NCBI RefSeq assembly: GCF_006265225.1
Contig: NZ_VDCS01000004.1
Span: forward strand, 62,001-126,000
Reading direction: 5' to 3'
DNA: 64,000 nucleotides
Origin: Allotamlana fucoidanivorans
GTDB taxonomy: Bacteria > Bacteroidota > Bacteroidia > Flavobacteriales > Flavobacteriaceae
In this document: in pieces, positions 19,121-28,908 of the stretch
Layout of the letters: each line of letters opens with the position of its first letter
Position numbering within the stretch: the stretch's first letter is position 1
Program-made: the position numbers and the translations under genes
The notes under the pieces: model-generated
What the model saw: only the letters and a program-made list of their open reading frames with translations
What the model was told of the DNA's origin: nothing
Databases searched by the model: none

Positions 19121-22100
19121 TTAGAAAATATAGCGCAAACCAACTTGAGCTTGCCATCTGGATGCTAAACTGGAATCAAAACCAAAGGTTGTTTTTTGAT
19201 CTTGATTGAAAGAATAGGTAGGCATACCGTTTTCATCAACGGTTACACCAATGGGCTGTACGTTATTAGGTTGCTGAATCACGCCCCAATTAGAATTAAG
19301 CATATTCCCAAAATTCAAAATATCTATACTAAACTGAATGGTGTTTGTTTTGTCTTCTGATACTTTAAAACGGTAATCTTGTAATAATTTAATGTCCCAT
19401 TTGCCACGCCAAGGTGCCAATGCGCCATAACGCTCAGCGTATTGACCTCTTCTGCCTTTTAAATAATCATCTTGACTAATATAAGTATCAAGCGCCGCAG
19501 CATCACCAGCATTGGCAAACTGCATTTGTGTAATATCATCTGAAGTTGGTATATAAATCAAATCATTTAAACCTGAGCCATCACCGTTAATATCGCCTCC
19601 GTAGGTATAATTGAACCGTCCGCCTTGAGCATATTCAAAGAAGGTAGACAATGTTGTAGACCATGCATCGTTGCCGTACGTCCACTTTTTACTAGCAACC
19701 CCTATAAACCTATGGGTATCGCCATACTTAGAATAGGCTAACACATCATCATTTACATTACCCAAAGCAGGATTAAATGCAAACGCATCACCTGTTATTT
19801 CGGCTTCAATAGAATTAACATCTTTTGAATTTAAATAACTGTAAGCTAACATGGCATAAATACCATTGTTAAAGGTTTTTTGAGCCTTTACCGAGGCATT
19901 CCAAATTCTACCTTTGTCTGAATTTGTGAACACATAGGCGTTATTAATTATGTCACTTTCAAGATAAATAGGTCTATTATCAACCCCCTGCAATGTTCCT
20001 GATGGTTCTAAAAGACCCCAGTTTTGAACATGAGCTCCATTAATATCTTTAGTGTAAGACACGTCTCCTGTTAAAATCAAACCATTTTCAAATCTGTAAT
20101 CTGCTCCTACATTCGTTCTCCAAACTTGTGGAAACTTATAATCTGGATCTACCATTTGATAGAAAAACACTTCAGGATTTGCCACTTGGTTGCCTAACCA
20201 TACAAATGGAAAACGTCCTGTAAACAAGCCTGTTCCTCCACGTATTTGCAATGATTTATCGCCTTCAACATCATAGTTAAAACCAACTCTTGGAGATACC
20301 AGCCAATCATTATTTGGCATTTTGGTATTATCAAGAAATACCGTTTCTCCTGTATTGGGATTTACATATGGTATATCTGGTGCATAACAACAAGCTCTGT
20401 CAATAACATCTTGCGCCTTTTTAGCGGTGTCAAAAAACAGAGGCTTATCAAAACGGAATCCATAGGTTAATTTAAAATTATCGGTAACGTTCCATTCGTC
20501 TTGAAGATAAAATGATAATTGGCCTACATTAGTTTCTGCCAATGCCCAGGAATCATTAGCATTATTGGTGTCAAACGTATTTCTAGCACCAGAAATAGCA
20601 TCAGAAATCAAACCATTACCAATGGCCGTTTGAAAATCGGCAAGTGACGCAAAAGCACCAAAAGCACCAACATACCCACGATCATCACCAAGACCATAAA
20701 CGCCTAAGTTAAATGAATTATCAAATTCAAACTTCTCAAAAGAAATCCCAACGGTAAATGTATGATCGCCTAGAAAGAAGTTTAAGTTATCTGTAAACTG
20801 AAACACCTTTTGATCTAGTTTATTATTGATTGAAAATGGTTCATGCCCCGCAATAATATAATTTGAGCCACCCTGCTGTATGGTTATTGCAGGCGCAGGC
20901 GTTGATAACGGATTTCTGAAATCATCAAAATGCGTATATCCTACTTGCAATTTGTTTGAAGCCATTTCAGATAATGTTGAATTTAACTCAACTTGTACAG
21001 ATTGAATGTTATTATTTATCTCATAGCCTGAATTTTGAAATTGCAATGTTGACGCATTAGGCCCTCTAAAACCCAGCGCTGTAGGATGTGCTGGCTTTTC
21101 TTTTGATGCATTCAAAAAGTTATAAATTACGGCCAAGCGGTTATTATCATTAATGTTCCAGTCTAATTTAAAAATCCCTTTAGTAGAATTAGACGCATAA
21201 GTAAACCCTTCAAAAGCTCCCGTATTATAACCTAATCCCGCAAGCGCCTCTTTTACATCAATTAAATCTTGAACGGCAACTCTTGATTCATTAATAGCTC
21301 CAGTATTTCTATTGGGTACCCATCCATTTGTTCCTAAATCATCGCGTTCATCCTTTTCAAAATTGGCAAAAAAGAACAGTTTGTTTTTAACAATTGGCCC
21401 TCCAATAGACACGCCATATTGTGACTGATTTAAATCTGGACGTGTCACTTTATCGCCTTTAATTTTTTTACCTGTCATAGATTCATCTCTATAAAACCCA
21501 TACAAAGTACCGTGAAATTCGTTTGTACCACTTTTAGTAACCGCATTAACCGAGGCTCCTGTAAAACCAGATTGTGTAACATCATAAGGAGCCAGTGCCA
21601 CTTGAATTTGATCAATAGCATCTAAAGATATAGGCTGGGCATCAGTTTGTCCTCCAGGGGTTGCCGCATCTAAGCCAAACGGATTATTAAAAATGGCGCC
21701 ATCTAATGAAAAGTTATTAAACTGATCATTTCTACCTCCAAATGAATTACCATTAGCGGTAGGCTCTAACCGGGTAAAGTCTGCCGCCGATCGAGAAATG
21801 GTTGGTAGTCTGGTTAATTCCCGTCGCCCCACACTTGTTTCTGCTCCCGTTCTATCGCTTCCAAACGTACCTGAGGTACTAGAGCCCTGAATCACCACTG
21901 CATCCAGTTGTTGACTGTCTTCTGACAAAACGGCATCAATATTCTGAGTTTTACCCAAGGTTAAATACACATCGTTAAACACTTGTTCTTTATACCCTAC
22001 GTAGCTAATGGTTACGGTATATGGCCCTCCAATGCGTAAATTTAAAAGGTTGTATCGGCCATCAAAATTAGTGGCCGCTCCATAGCGCGTTCCTGTTGGT

Positions 22101-22243
22101 GTATGAATAGCTAAAACGTTAGCGCCTGGCAAGGGTTCTGAGGCATCATCAAGAATTAATCCTTTAATGTTTGAGGTGGTGACCTGCGAAAAAGCCAAAA
22201 TCCCAAAAAACATAAGAAAAATGGAAAAGTAGTTTTTTTTCAT
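19121..22243 (-). CDS. TonB-dependent outer membrane receptor with carboxypeptidase-like N-domain
   Basis: A 1040-residue outer-membrane transporter driven by TonB-ExbBD. The signal peptide ends at FGILAFSQ. A CarbopepD-regulatory-like Ig fold occupies about 24-112 (IKGLILDDASEPLPGANV). The plug domain, about 120-240, has TRLPTISRSAADFTRLEP and the conserved NNFSLDGAIFNN. The barrel continues to a C-terminal Phe (VGLRYIF). It resembles the OmpA-related/Oar-like receptors rather than SusC, and no SusD partner is present, so a polysaccharide-utilisation role is not supported. The substrate is unknown. Confidence 0.88.
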   Translation of the reverse strand: MKKNYFSIFLMFFGILAFSQVTTSNIKGLILDDASEPLPGANVLAIHTPTGTRYGAATNFDGRYNLLNLRIGGPYTVTISYVGYKEQVFNDVYLTLGKTQNIDAVLSEDSQQLDAVVIQGSSTSGTFGSDRTGAETSVGRRELTRLPTISRSAADFTRLEPTANGNSFGGRNDQFNNFSLDGAIFNNPFGLDAATPGGQTDAQPISLDAIDQIQVALAPYDVTQSGFTGASVNAVTKSGTNEFHGTLYGFYRDESMTGKKIKGDKVTRPDLNQSQYGVSIGGPIVKNKLFFFANFEKDERDDLGTNGWVPNRNTGAINESRVAVQDLIDVKEALAGLGYNTGAFEGFTYASNSTKGIFKLDWNINDNNRLAVIYNFLNASKEKPAHPTALGFRGPNASTLQFQNSGYEINNNIQSVQVELNSTLSEMASNKLQVGYTHFDDFRNPLSTPAPAITIQQGGSNYIIAGHEPFSINNKLDQKVFQFTDNLNFFLGDHTFTVGISFEKFEFDNSFNLGVYGLGDDRGYVGAFGAFASLADFQTAIGNGLISDAISGARNTFDTNNANDSWALAETNVGQLSFYLQDEWNVTDNFKLTYGFRFDKPLFFDTAKKAQDVIDRACCYAPDIPYVNPNTGETVFLDNTKMPNNDWLVSPRVGFNYDVEGDKSLQIRGGTGLFTGRFPFVWLGNQVANPEVFFYQMVDPDYKFPQVWRTNVGADYRFENGLILTGDVSYTKDINGAHVQNWGLLEPSGTLQGVDNRPIYLESDIINNAYVFTNSDKGRIWNASVKAQKTFNNGIYAMLAYSYLNSKDVNSIEAEITGDAFAFNPALGNVNDDVLAYSKYGDTHRFIGVASKKWTYGNDAWSTTLSTFFEYAQGGRFNYTYGGDINGDGSGLNDLIYIPTSDDITQMQFANAGDAAALDTYISQDDYLKGRRGQYAERYGALAPWRGKWDIKLLQDYRFKVSEDKTNTIQFSIDILNFGNMLNSNWGVIQQPNNVQPIGVTVDENGMPTYSFNQDQKTTFGFDSSLASRWQAQVGLRYIF

Positions 22244-22310
22244 TTGAATAAATTGTTAAGGTTGTGTTGGTTTATATGTACTTACTATGCATGCATAACA
22301 AGAATTCAAA

Positions 22311-22318
22311 CAAAAATA
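22311..22318 (-). promoter_or_regulatory. possible -7 box of the TonB receptor promoter
   Basis: On the minus strand TATTTTTG matches TAnnTTTG. It is 67 bases before the start codon, directly after the rplI terminator, and lacks a clear TTG. Confidence 0.3.
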
Positions 22319-22322
22319 GGAC

Positions 22323-22350
22323 AAAAAAAAACCACTCGAAAGAGTGGTTT
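22323..22350 (-). terminator. intrinsic terminator of the rpsF-rpsR-rplI operon
   Basis: AAACCACTC (22329-22337) pairs with GAGTGGTTT (22342-22350) across a four-base loop. On the minus strand a run of T (22323-22330) follows. Confidence 0.85.
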
Positions 22351-22385
22351 CATTTTATTTAAAGCTTTTATTAACTTATTGTTAA

Positions 22386-22832
22386 TTAACTAGCTTGTGC
22401 AATAACTTCAAACTCTAAATCAACAGATACTTCTCTGTGTAAACGAATTACAGCAGTATACTTACCTAAACGCTTAACCGTAGTAAGTGTAATGAATTTT
22501 TTATCTATTGCTTGTCCTTCTTTTTCTAAGGCTTCTGCTAAGTCAATATTGTTTACAGATCCAAATAACTTGTCTCCTGCTCCAACTTTAGCCGCAATTT
22601 TAATTTCTAAAGCTCTTAAGGCTTCAGCTACTTTCTTAGCATCATCAACTATTTTCTTTTCTTTAAAAGCTCTTTGCTTTAAATTTTCAGCTAAAACTTT
22701 CTTAGCTGATACTGTAGCTAATATTGCTTTTCCTGAAGGAATTAAAAAGTTTCTACCATAACCGTTCTTAACTGTTACAACATCGTCTTTAAATCCTAAA
22801 TTATCAACGTCTTGTTTTAATATAAGTTCCAT
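22386..22832 (-). CDS. rplI: 50S ribosomal protein L9
   Basis: A 148-residue protein starting MELILKQDVDNLGFKDDVV, with the conserved VKNGYGRNFLIPSGKA of the N-terminal rRNA-binding domain. A connecting helix and C-terminal domain follow, and the length is normal. L9 binds 23S rRNA and helps maintain reading frame. It is the last gene of the rpsF-rpsR-rplI operon, 13 bases after rpsR. Confidence 0.97.
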   Translation of the reverse strand: MELILKQDVDNLGFKDDVVTVKNGYGRNFLIPSGKAILATVSAKKVLAENLKQRAFKEKKIVDDAKKVAEALRALEIKIAAKVGAGDKLFGSVNNIDLAEALEKEGQAIDKKFITLTTVKRLGKYTAVIRLHREVSVDLEFEVIAQAS

Positions 22833-22845
22833 TGTTATGTGTATT

Positions 22846-23142
22846 TTATTTTAATAAATCAGCTACATATGGCATCAAAGCTAAGTGACGCGCTCTTTTT
22901 ACAGCTACAGACACTTTTCTTTGATACTTTAATGACGTTCCTGTTAAACGTCTTGGTAAAATTTTACCTTGCTCGTTTACAAATTTTAATAAGAAATCCG
23001 GATCTTTATAATCTACATATTTAATACCAGATTTTTTGAAACGACAATACTTCTTTTGCTTATTTGTTTCAATATTAAGCGGCGTTAAATATCGAATTTC
23101 GCCGTCTTTTTTTCCTTTTGATTGTTGTTCTATTGATGACAT
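22846..23142 (-). CDS. rpsR: 30S ribosomal protein S18
   Basis: A 98-residue basic protein with the S18 signatures [20 protein letters not shown] and [20 protein letters not shown]. The N-terminus is longer than in E. coli and Lys-rich, which is usual in Bacteroidetes. S18 pairs with S6 on the 30S platform. The gene starts two bases after rpsF, so the pair is probably coupled in translation. Confidence 0.97.
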   Translation of the reverse strand: MSSIEQQSKGKKDGEIRYLTPLNIETNKQKKYCRFKKSGIKYVDYKDPDFLLKFVNEQGKILPRRLTGTSLKYQRKVSVAVKRARHLALMPYVADLLK

Positions 23143-23144
23143 AA

Positions 23145-23483
23145 TTAAGCTTTTTGTTTAAGTTTTTCTCTTCTTCTTTCTGCCCAAGAAATTGCGTGTT
23201 TATCTAACTTCACAGTTAAGTAACGCATAAAACGCTCATCACGTCTAAACTCAATCTCTAAAGCATCAATAACTTCTCCAGCAACTTGATACTCAAACAA
23301 GTGATAAAATCCGCTTTTCTTGTTTTGAATAGGGTAAGCTAATTTTTTAAGCCCCCAATCTTCTTTTGATACCATCTTAGCGCCGTTAGAAACAAGAAAA
23401 TCTTCGTATTTCTTTACTGTTTCCTTTATCTGATCTTCAGATAAAACGGGATTTAAGATGAAAACAGTTTCATAATGATTCAT
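23145..23483 (-). CDS. rpsF: 30S ribosomal protein S6
   Basis: A 112-residue protein starting [18 protein letters not shown], with [17 protein letters not shown] and [16 protein letters not shown], all classic S6 segments. It is the first gene of the S6-S18-L9 operon and is preceded by a consensus promoter at 23515-23545. Confidence 0.97.
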   Translation of the reverse strand: MNHYETVFILNPVLSEDQIKETVKKYEDFLVSNGAKMVSKEDWGLKKLAYPIQNKKSGFYHLFEYQVAGEVIDALEIEFRRDERFMRYLTVKLDKHAISWAERRREKLKQKA

Positions 23484-23514
23484 AAAAATCGTTTTTATTG
23501 TTAAAAATTGGGTG

Positions 23515-23545
23515 CAAAAATAAATAATTTCTGTATATTACACAA
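23515..23545 (-). promoter_or_regulatory. promoter of the rpsF operon
   Basis: On the minus strand TTG (23543-23545), a 20-base spacer and TATTTTTG (23515-23522), followed by C, fit the Bacteroidetes consensus. It is 32 bases before the start codon. Confidence 0.55.
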
Positions 23546-23630
23546 TATTCTTCCCTTATATTTGTAACAATAATTATAACACTAAAACAATGTTAAAATT
23601 ATGTTAAAATAAGCAGTTTACCGATGTTTT

Positions 23631-23661
23631 TTGGTTTTTAGCCGAATTTTTCGTACTATTG
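23631..23661 (+). promoter_or_regulatory. probable promoter of the LytTR regulator gene
   Basis: TTG (23631-23633), a 20-base spacer and TACTATTG (23654-23661) match the consensus with one mismatch, 32 bases before the ATG. Confidence 0.4.
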
Positions 23662-23692
23662 TCGATATCTTAACCGAAATAATATAAATGTT

Positions 23693-24388
23693 ATGACTTT
23701 AAACTGTGTAGTAGTAGACGATTCAGCAATACAACGTCTCTCTATTGTTAAGTTAGTAGAGAATCACCCATCTCTTAACTTAATTGCAGAGTACAGTAGT
23801 GCTTTAGAAACTAAAAATGGTTTAAATACGCATCAAGTTGATTTAATTTTTCTGGATATTGAAATGCCAGTGTTAAACGGATTTGAACTTCTTGACGTAT
23901 TAAACAACAAACCTCAAATTATCTTTGTAACCGGTAAAACAGAATACGCTTTTAAAGCTTTCAACTATGACGCTACCGATTATTTGCACAAACCCATTAC
24001 AAGAGAACGCTTTAACACCTCTGTTGACAAAGCCCTAGAACAGCACAGATTGACTCAGGACTTTAAAGAAGAAGATGGCGAACATATCTTTGTAAAAAGC
24101 AACTTGAAAAAACGTAAGGTCTACATTAAAGACATTAAGTGGATTGAAGCTTTAGGCGACTATGTTAAATTAGTAACTGAAGAAAACAGCCTTGTGGTAT
24201 TATCTACCATGAAAGCGTTTGAAGCAGAGCTACCTGAAGGTAAGTTCTTGAGAATCCATAAATCTTATATTGTTAATCTAGATAAAATTGACAGATTTAA
24301 CAGTAAAAATGTTGAAGTTGGTGCTTACGAAATTCCTTTAAGTAGAAATAAGAAGACGCAACTGGTTGATGCTTTAAACAACATTTAG
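23693..24388 (+). CDS. LytTR-family two-component response regulator
   Basis: A 231-residue DNA-binding regulator. The receiver domain (about 4-120) has the acidic pair Asp9/Asp10, the phosphoacceptor Asp55 in IFLDIEMP, and the KP pair in DYLHKPITRERF. A LytTR DNA-binding domain fills about 128-228 (FLRIHKSYIVNLDKI). No sensor kinase of the LytS/histidine-kinase type is adjacent, so its partner lies elsewhere. It converges on priA, with 15 bases between the stop codons. Confidence 0.9.
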   Translation: MTLNCVVVDDSAIQRLSIVKLVENHPSLNLIAEYSSALETKNGLNTHQVDLIFLDIEMPVLNGFELLDVLNNKPQIIFVTGKTEYAFKAFNYDATDYLHKPITRERFNTSVDKALEQHRLTQDFKEEDGEHIFVKSNLKKRKVYIKDIKWIEALGDYVKLVTEENSLVVLSTMKAFEAELPEGKFLRIHKSYIVNLDKIDRFNSKNVEVGAYEIPLSRNKKTQLVDALNNI

Positions 24389-24403
24389 AACACACCAACT
24401 AAA

Positions 24404-26854
24404 TTAAAAGTTATCGACATTTAAAATTACATTAACCGACCGAAAATCTTTTATACTTAAGAAGCTGTTGTTTATTTTAATGATAGCTTCTTTTGTTTTT
24501 GCTAAAGACTGTTTTTTAGGAATTTTAATCAAGATGTTTTTGTGAAATTGATTTCTAATTCTTGCTATTGGAGGCGCTTCAGGTCCTAAAACATAGTCAC
24601 CAAACACCTGCCTTAAAGATTTTGCATACCATATAGAAGCCGTATCAACCCTATTAAAATCCTTATGTTTTAAAGTAAGTTTTATTTGCTTATAAACTGG
24701 TGGATATTTAAAATTATACCTGTCATTCATTTGCTCTGAAAACATATCGATATAATTATTAGTTGATACTTGCTGTAGAATATTATGGTGCGGGTTATAG
24801 GTTTGAATTAATACCTTGCCCCGTTCTGCGGTTCGCCCTGCCCTTCCTGAAACTTGTAACATCAATTGAAAACTACGTTCATGCGCCCTAAAATCAGGAA
24901 AGTTAAGCATCGTATCAGCATTCATAATACCAACTAATTTTACACGCCTAAAATCCAAGCCTTTAGTCAGCATTTGAGTACCCACCAAAATATCTATTTC
25001 TTGCTGTTCAAGTGCCGTAATAATTTTTTCATAACCGTATTTACCTCTAGTAGTATCTAAATCCATCCGGGCCGCCTTATATTCAGGAAACAATTGTTTC
25101 ACCTCAGCCTCTATCTGTTCGGTACCAAATCCTTTTGTGTCTAATTCTGGACTTCCGCAGGCCTCACATGTTTTATGCATTACAGTGGTATAACCACAAT
25201 AATGGCAGCGCAACTGATTTCTGTATTGATGATATGTTAAACTCACATCACAATTTGGGCACTGGGGGGCATGGCCACAGGTAAAACACTCTACAATTGG
25301 AGAAAACCCACGACGATTTTGAAACAAAATAACTTGATATCCCTGGCCCAATGCTTCTGTCATTTCCTCAATGAGTCTATCGCTAAAATGCCCCGTCATA
25401 CGCTTTCTTTTCAGCTTGTCTTTTATATCAACTAACTCAATGTCTGGCATTAATACATTATTATACCTATACATTAATTCAACTAAACCGTATTTATTCT
25501 GCTTAGCATTAAAATAACTTTCTAGGCTAGGTGTAGCCGATCCCAAAAGCGTTTTAGCCCCATGAATATGCGCCAAAACCACCGCAGTATCTCTGGCATG
25601 GTAACGCGGAGCTGGATCAAATTGTTTAAAGGATTGCTCATGCTCCTCATCTATAACGATTAAACCTAAATTATTAAAAGGTAAAAACACCGAGGAACGA
25701 GCGCCTAAAACAATTTGCGCTTTTTGCTGATTGTTCAAAACATTATTCCAAACCTCAACACGCTCATGCGATGAATATTTTGAGTGAAACACAGACACTT
25801 TTTCACCAAAATAATTTTGCAACCGTTTTATTAATTGTGTGGTTAATGCTATTTCTGGTAACAAATACAAAACTTGTTTACCTTGTTTTAAAGTGTCTTC
25901 TATAAGCTTAACGTAGACCTCTGTTTTTCCTGATGACGTTACTCCATGCAGTAAAACAACACGGTGCATTTTAAATGACGCCTCTATTTCAGCAAGGGCT
26001 TGATTTTGATGCTCATTTAACATCTTTGACAATTCGGTCTCTTTTCCCGAATATTCAACTCTATCTGTTTGAATATGATACTCTTCTAAAATCCCTTTAT
26101 CAATTAACGTCTTAATAATAGCACTAGAAGCACCACTCTCAGCAGTTAGGTCAGACACCTTGATAGGTTTCTTTGTTTTAGCAGAAAGCGAAAATAAAGT
26201 TAAGATTACCTCGCGCTGCTTTGGTGCTCTACTTAAATCATCTAACAAAGTATGTAAGGCTGTTTCTGAAGTAAATTCGGAATGAAGCTTTACATATCTA
26301 ACCAACTTAGGTATGTATTTTTCATAAACTTCTTCTTCAACAAAAACCACTTCCTTTTCAATAAGTCGTTTTATAACAGGCAAAACCCCTTGTTTATTTA
26401 GAATACCAGATATATCTTGAATCTTCAGCGAGGACTGATGATGAAGCGCTTCATAAACCAAAAACTCATCGTCCTTTAAATCAGATTCGTCAATGGTTTT
26501 TGCACCTTTTATCACAACGGTTTCACTTTCTAATATAAAAGCATTGGGTAATGCTGCACGCATTACATCTCCCAAGGTACACATGTAATAACTAGCTATC
26601 CATTGCCAAAGTTGCAATTGCACTTGTGTAATTACGGGTTTTTCATCTAAAATCTGTTCAATATCCTTGGCCTCATACCCTACTGGTGCTTTATCATGGA
26701 TAGCATAAACAAGACCTGTGTAAATTTTAGATTTTCCAAAGGGTACAGACACCCGCATACCTTGTTTTAAAAACTTAGCTTCAGCTGACGTTACCCCATA
26801 AGTAAACAACTTTTGGAGTGGTATTGGAATGATAACATCTATATAGTAAGACAA
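24404..26854 (-). CDS. priA: primosomal protein N' (replication restart helicase PriA)
   Basis: An 816-residue 3'-5' superfamily 2 helicase that reloads the replisome at stalled forks. It has the N-terminal DNA-binding region (MSYYIDVIIPIPLQKLFTYG), Walker A GVTSSGKTEVY, the DEEH box (VIDEEHEQSFKQFDP) and ATPSLESYFNA. A zinc-binding insert with paired CxxC motifs (CFTCG, CPNC, CHYCG, CEACG) precedes motif V/VI (VSGRAGR). It is complete and of usual length. yihY lies 16 bases upstream, so the two are likely cotranscribed. Confidence 0.96.
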   Translation of the reverse strand: MSYYIDVIIPIPLQKLFTYGVTSAEAKFLKQGMRVSVPFGKSKIYTGLVYAIHDKAPVGYEAKDIEQILDEKPVITQVQLQLWQWIASYYMCTLGDVMRAALPNAFILESETVVIKGAKTIDESDLKDDEFLVYEALHHQSSLKIQDISGILNKQGVLPVIKRLIEKEVVFVEEEVYEKYIPKLVRYVKLHSEFTSETALHTLLDDLSRAPKQREVILTLFSLSAKTKKPIKVSDLTAESGASSAIIKTLIDKGILEEYHIQTDRVEYSGKETELSKMLNEHQNQALAEIEASFKMHRVVLLHGVTSSGKTEVYVKLIEDTLKQGKQVLYLLPEIALTTQLIKRLQNYFGEKVSVFHSKYSSHERVEVWNNVLNNQQKAQIVLGARSSVFLPFNNLGLIVIDEEHEQSFKQFDPAPRYHARDTAVVLAHIHGAKTLLGSATPSLESYFNAKQNKYGLVELMYRYNNVLMPDIELVDIKDKLKRKRMTGHFSDRLIEEMTEALGQGYQVILFQNRRGFSPIVECFTCGHAPQCPNCDVSLTYHQYRNQLRCHYCGYTTVMHKTCEACGSPELDTKGFGTEQIEAEVKQLFPEYKAARMDLDTTRGKYGYEKIITALEQQEIDILVGTQMLTKGLDFRRVKLVGIMNADTMLNFPDFRAHERSFQLMLQVSGRAGRTAERGKVLIQTYNPHHNILQQVSTNNYIDMFSEQMNDRYNFKYPPVYKQIKLTLKHKDFNRVDTASIWYAKSLRQVFGDYVLGPEAPPIARIRNQFHKNILIKIPKKQSLAKTKEAIIKINNSFLSIKDFRSVNVILNVDNF

Positions 26855-26869
26855 ATTTTTAATCGATTT

Positions 26870-27838
26870 TTAGTCTTTTATTTTTCCTTTTAATAGCTCT
26901 CTTCTTTTTTTTAGATTATTTAATGAAGCATTGAGTTCATACCCTAATAAAAGCACATTAGCATTTAACCACAAATAAAACAAAAGAATCAACAATGCTC
27001 CTATTGAGCCGTATAACTTATTATACTGACTAAAATTTTCAATATAAACACCAAAAAAATAAGAGGTTAACATAATTAGCAAAGTAGTAAACAACGCGCC
27101 AACTGAAAAAAACTTGGAATGCCTACCCTCTCTAGTACCAAAATAATACAATGTAGCAGTTGCCAAATAAATCATCATTACAAAAAAGATATACTGAACT
27201 ATATTGGTCCACAACACCCCACTAGAATCTAAATTATACCCTCGGTGCTCAAAAGCGTGCAATACTTCTTGTACAACATAAATTTGAAAATACCCTAAAA
27301 CAGTTATAGTTATTATAAGTAAAAAGGCTAAAATCAACGCTATTCCTAATGCAAAAAAATACTGTTTGTATACGCTTCTTGTAAGCTGTTCATGATAAGA
27401 GTTTTCAAATCCGGAAAAAATAGCATTTACGCCATTTGCCATAAGGAGAATAGACAAGATAAAAACCGACGACAAAAGTCCGCCTCTTTGAGAATTTTCA
27501 ATATTTTCAAAAATATTGTCAAAAAAGAAATCGGAGGTACTTGGTGGTAAAAATGATTCCAGAAAAACTAAAAACTCATCTTTAAATCCTTCAATAGGCA
27601 AATAAGGAATAAGGATGATTACAAATAATAAAAAAGGAAAAATAGCTGTAAAAAAACTGAAAGCAATGGCACTAGCTCTGGTGGTTAGCGCTCCTTTAAC
27701 AATACCAGTTATATAAAGTTCTAATAAATCATAAAAAGACAACCCTTCAAGCCCTAGCAATTTAAGCTGTTTCAAGAAACGCACTATAACATTAATCACA
27801 GGGATTTTGTCTAGTTTGTCTTCAATGGGTTTGGTCAT
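26870..27838 (-). CDS. YihY/BrkB-family inner membrane protein
   Basis: A 322-residue integral membrane protein with about six helices. The family hallmark ASAIAFSFFTAIFPFLLF is near 58-75, and NKLYGSIGALLILLFYLW lies in the C-terminal third. The old label ribonuclease BN is incorrect for this family, and its molecular role is not settled. It is situated between nadC and priA on the same strand. Confidence 0.9.
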   Translation of the reverse strand: MTKPIEDKLDKIPVINVIVRFLKQLKLLGLEGLSFYDLLELYITGIVKGALTTRASAIAFSFFTAIFPFLLFVIILIPYLPIEGFKDEFLVFLESFLPPSTSDFFFDNIFENIENSQRGGLLSSVFILSILLMANGVNAIFSGFENSYHEQLTRSVYKQYFFALGIALILAFLLIITITVLGYFQIYVVQEVLHAFEHRGYNLDSSGVLWTNIVQYIFFVMMIYLATATLYYFGTREGRHSKFFSVGALFTTLLIMLTSYFFGVYIENFSQYNKLYGSIGALLILLFYLWLNANVLLLGYELNASLNNLKKRRELLKGKIKD

Positions 27839-27922
27839 TAATACATTTGCTTTTAAATCTATAGCAAAGTTATTAAAATAAGAATGGCTTTTTAAAAAAT
27901 TGTTTTACCTCTTAAAACTAAA

Positions 27923-28783
27923 TTATTTTACCGCTTTTAAGCTTAAATCCATATTGTGAACCGAATGTGTTAAAGCACCGCATGAAATATAATTAACACC
28001 ACACTCAGCATAATGCCTGATGGTTGTTTCATTTATATTTCCAGAAGACTCTGTTAAGCACTTATCTCCAATAAGTTTTACAGCTTTTCTGGTATCTTCA
28101 TAGTCAAAATTATCAAGAAGAATTCTAAAAACACCCTCGTTTTGTAATATTTCTTCAACCTCAACAAGGTCTCTTGCTTCAACCATAATTTGAAGGTTTT
28201 TACCTGTTTCTTTTAGGTATTGCTTGGTCATTTCTATGGCTTTAGTAATGCCACCAGCAAAATCAATATGATTATCTTTAAGCATAATCATATCATAAAG
28301 CGCAAATCTGTGGTTCTCTCCACCTCCAATTTTTACCGCCCATTTTTCTAAAACACGAATACCAGGAGTTGTTTTTCTTGTATCTAAAATCTTGGTTTTA
28401 GTTCCTTCAACTAGGTCAACAAACATCTTTGTTTTAGTAGCAATAGCACTCATACGTTGCATGGCATTTAAAACAGTACGCTCTGCTTTTAATATAGATT
28501 GTGACGGACCTTCAACATACATCACCACATCACCATAAGTAACCTCTGTACCATCTTCTATTCTTACATCAAGCTTTAAATTCTTATCAACATAAGCAAA
28601 TACTTTTTTAGCAAAATTCACTCCACCTATAATCCCTTTGTCTTTAACTAAAAGCTTAGCTCGGCCTCTTGCATTCTCTGGAATACATGCCAAAGAACTA
28701 TGATCTCCATCACCTACATCTTCTCTGATAGCGTTTGCAATTATTGATTTTACTTCTGAATCAAACTGCTCTTGTGTAATCAT
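27923..28783 (-). CDS. nadC: nicotinate-nucleotide pyrophosphorylase (carboxylating)
   Basis: Turns quinolinate and PRPP into nicotinate mononucleotide in NAD synthesis. The 286-residue protein has REDVGDGDHSS (20-30), ERTVLNAMQRMS (101-112), DTRKTTPG (134-141) and KIGGGENHR (151-159), the quinolinate and PRPP pocket. The ATG at 28781-28783 (MITQEQFDSEV) is chosen. A 27-residue Lys/Phe-rich upstream extension overlaps likely promoter DNA (TATTTTTG at 28801-28808, minus strand) and is not a normal part of NadC. nadA and nadB are not in the window. Confidence 0.95.
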   Translation of the reverse strand: MITQEQFDSEVKSIIANAIREDVGDGDHSSLACIPENARGRAKLLVKDKGIIGGVNFAKKVFAYVDKNLKLDVRIEDGTEVTYGDVVMYVEGPSQSILKAERTVLNAMQRMSAIATKTKMFVDLVEGTKTKILDTRKTTPGIRVLEKWAVKIGGGENHRFALYDMIMLKDNHIDFAGGITKAIEMTKQYLKETGKNLQIMVEARDLVEVEEILQNEGVFRILLDNFDYEDTRKAVKLIGDKCLTESSGNINETTIRHYAECGVNYISCGALTHSVHNMDLSLKAVK

Positions 28784-28908
28784 ATTTTTAGTATTTTGAG
28801 CAAAAATAACAAATTGATTTACTTTTTTAAATTTTCGTTTTACGAATTTTTTATTTTTTTTCAATTATAATGCATAATTCATAAAGACTTTGAATAAATT
28901 TTGATTTT

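Noticed and set aside
19121-22243. A polysaccharide utilisation locus around the TonB receptor
   Set aside because: No SusD-like lipoprotein, regulator or glycosidase is adjacent. The receptor is Oar-like, and its neighbours are ribosomal proteins and hisS.
26870-27838. Ribonuclease BN label for the YihY-family protein
   Set aside because: The family is an integral membrane protein; the ribonuclease name was a misassignment in earlier annotation.
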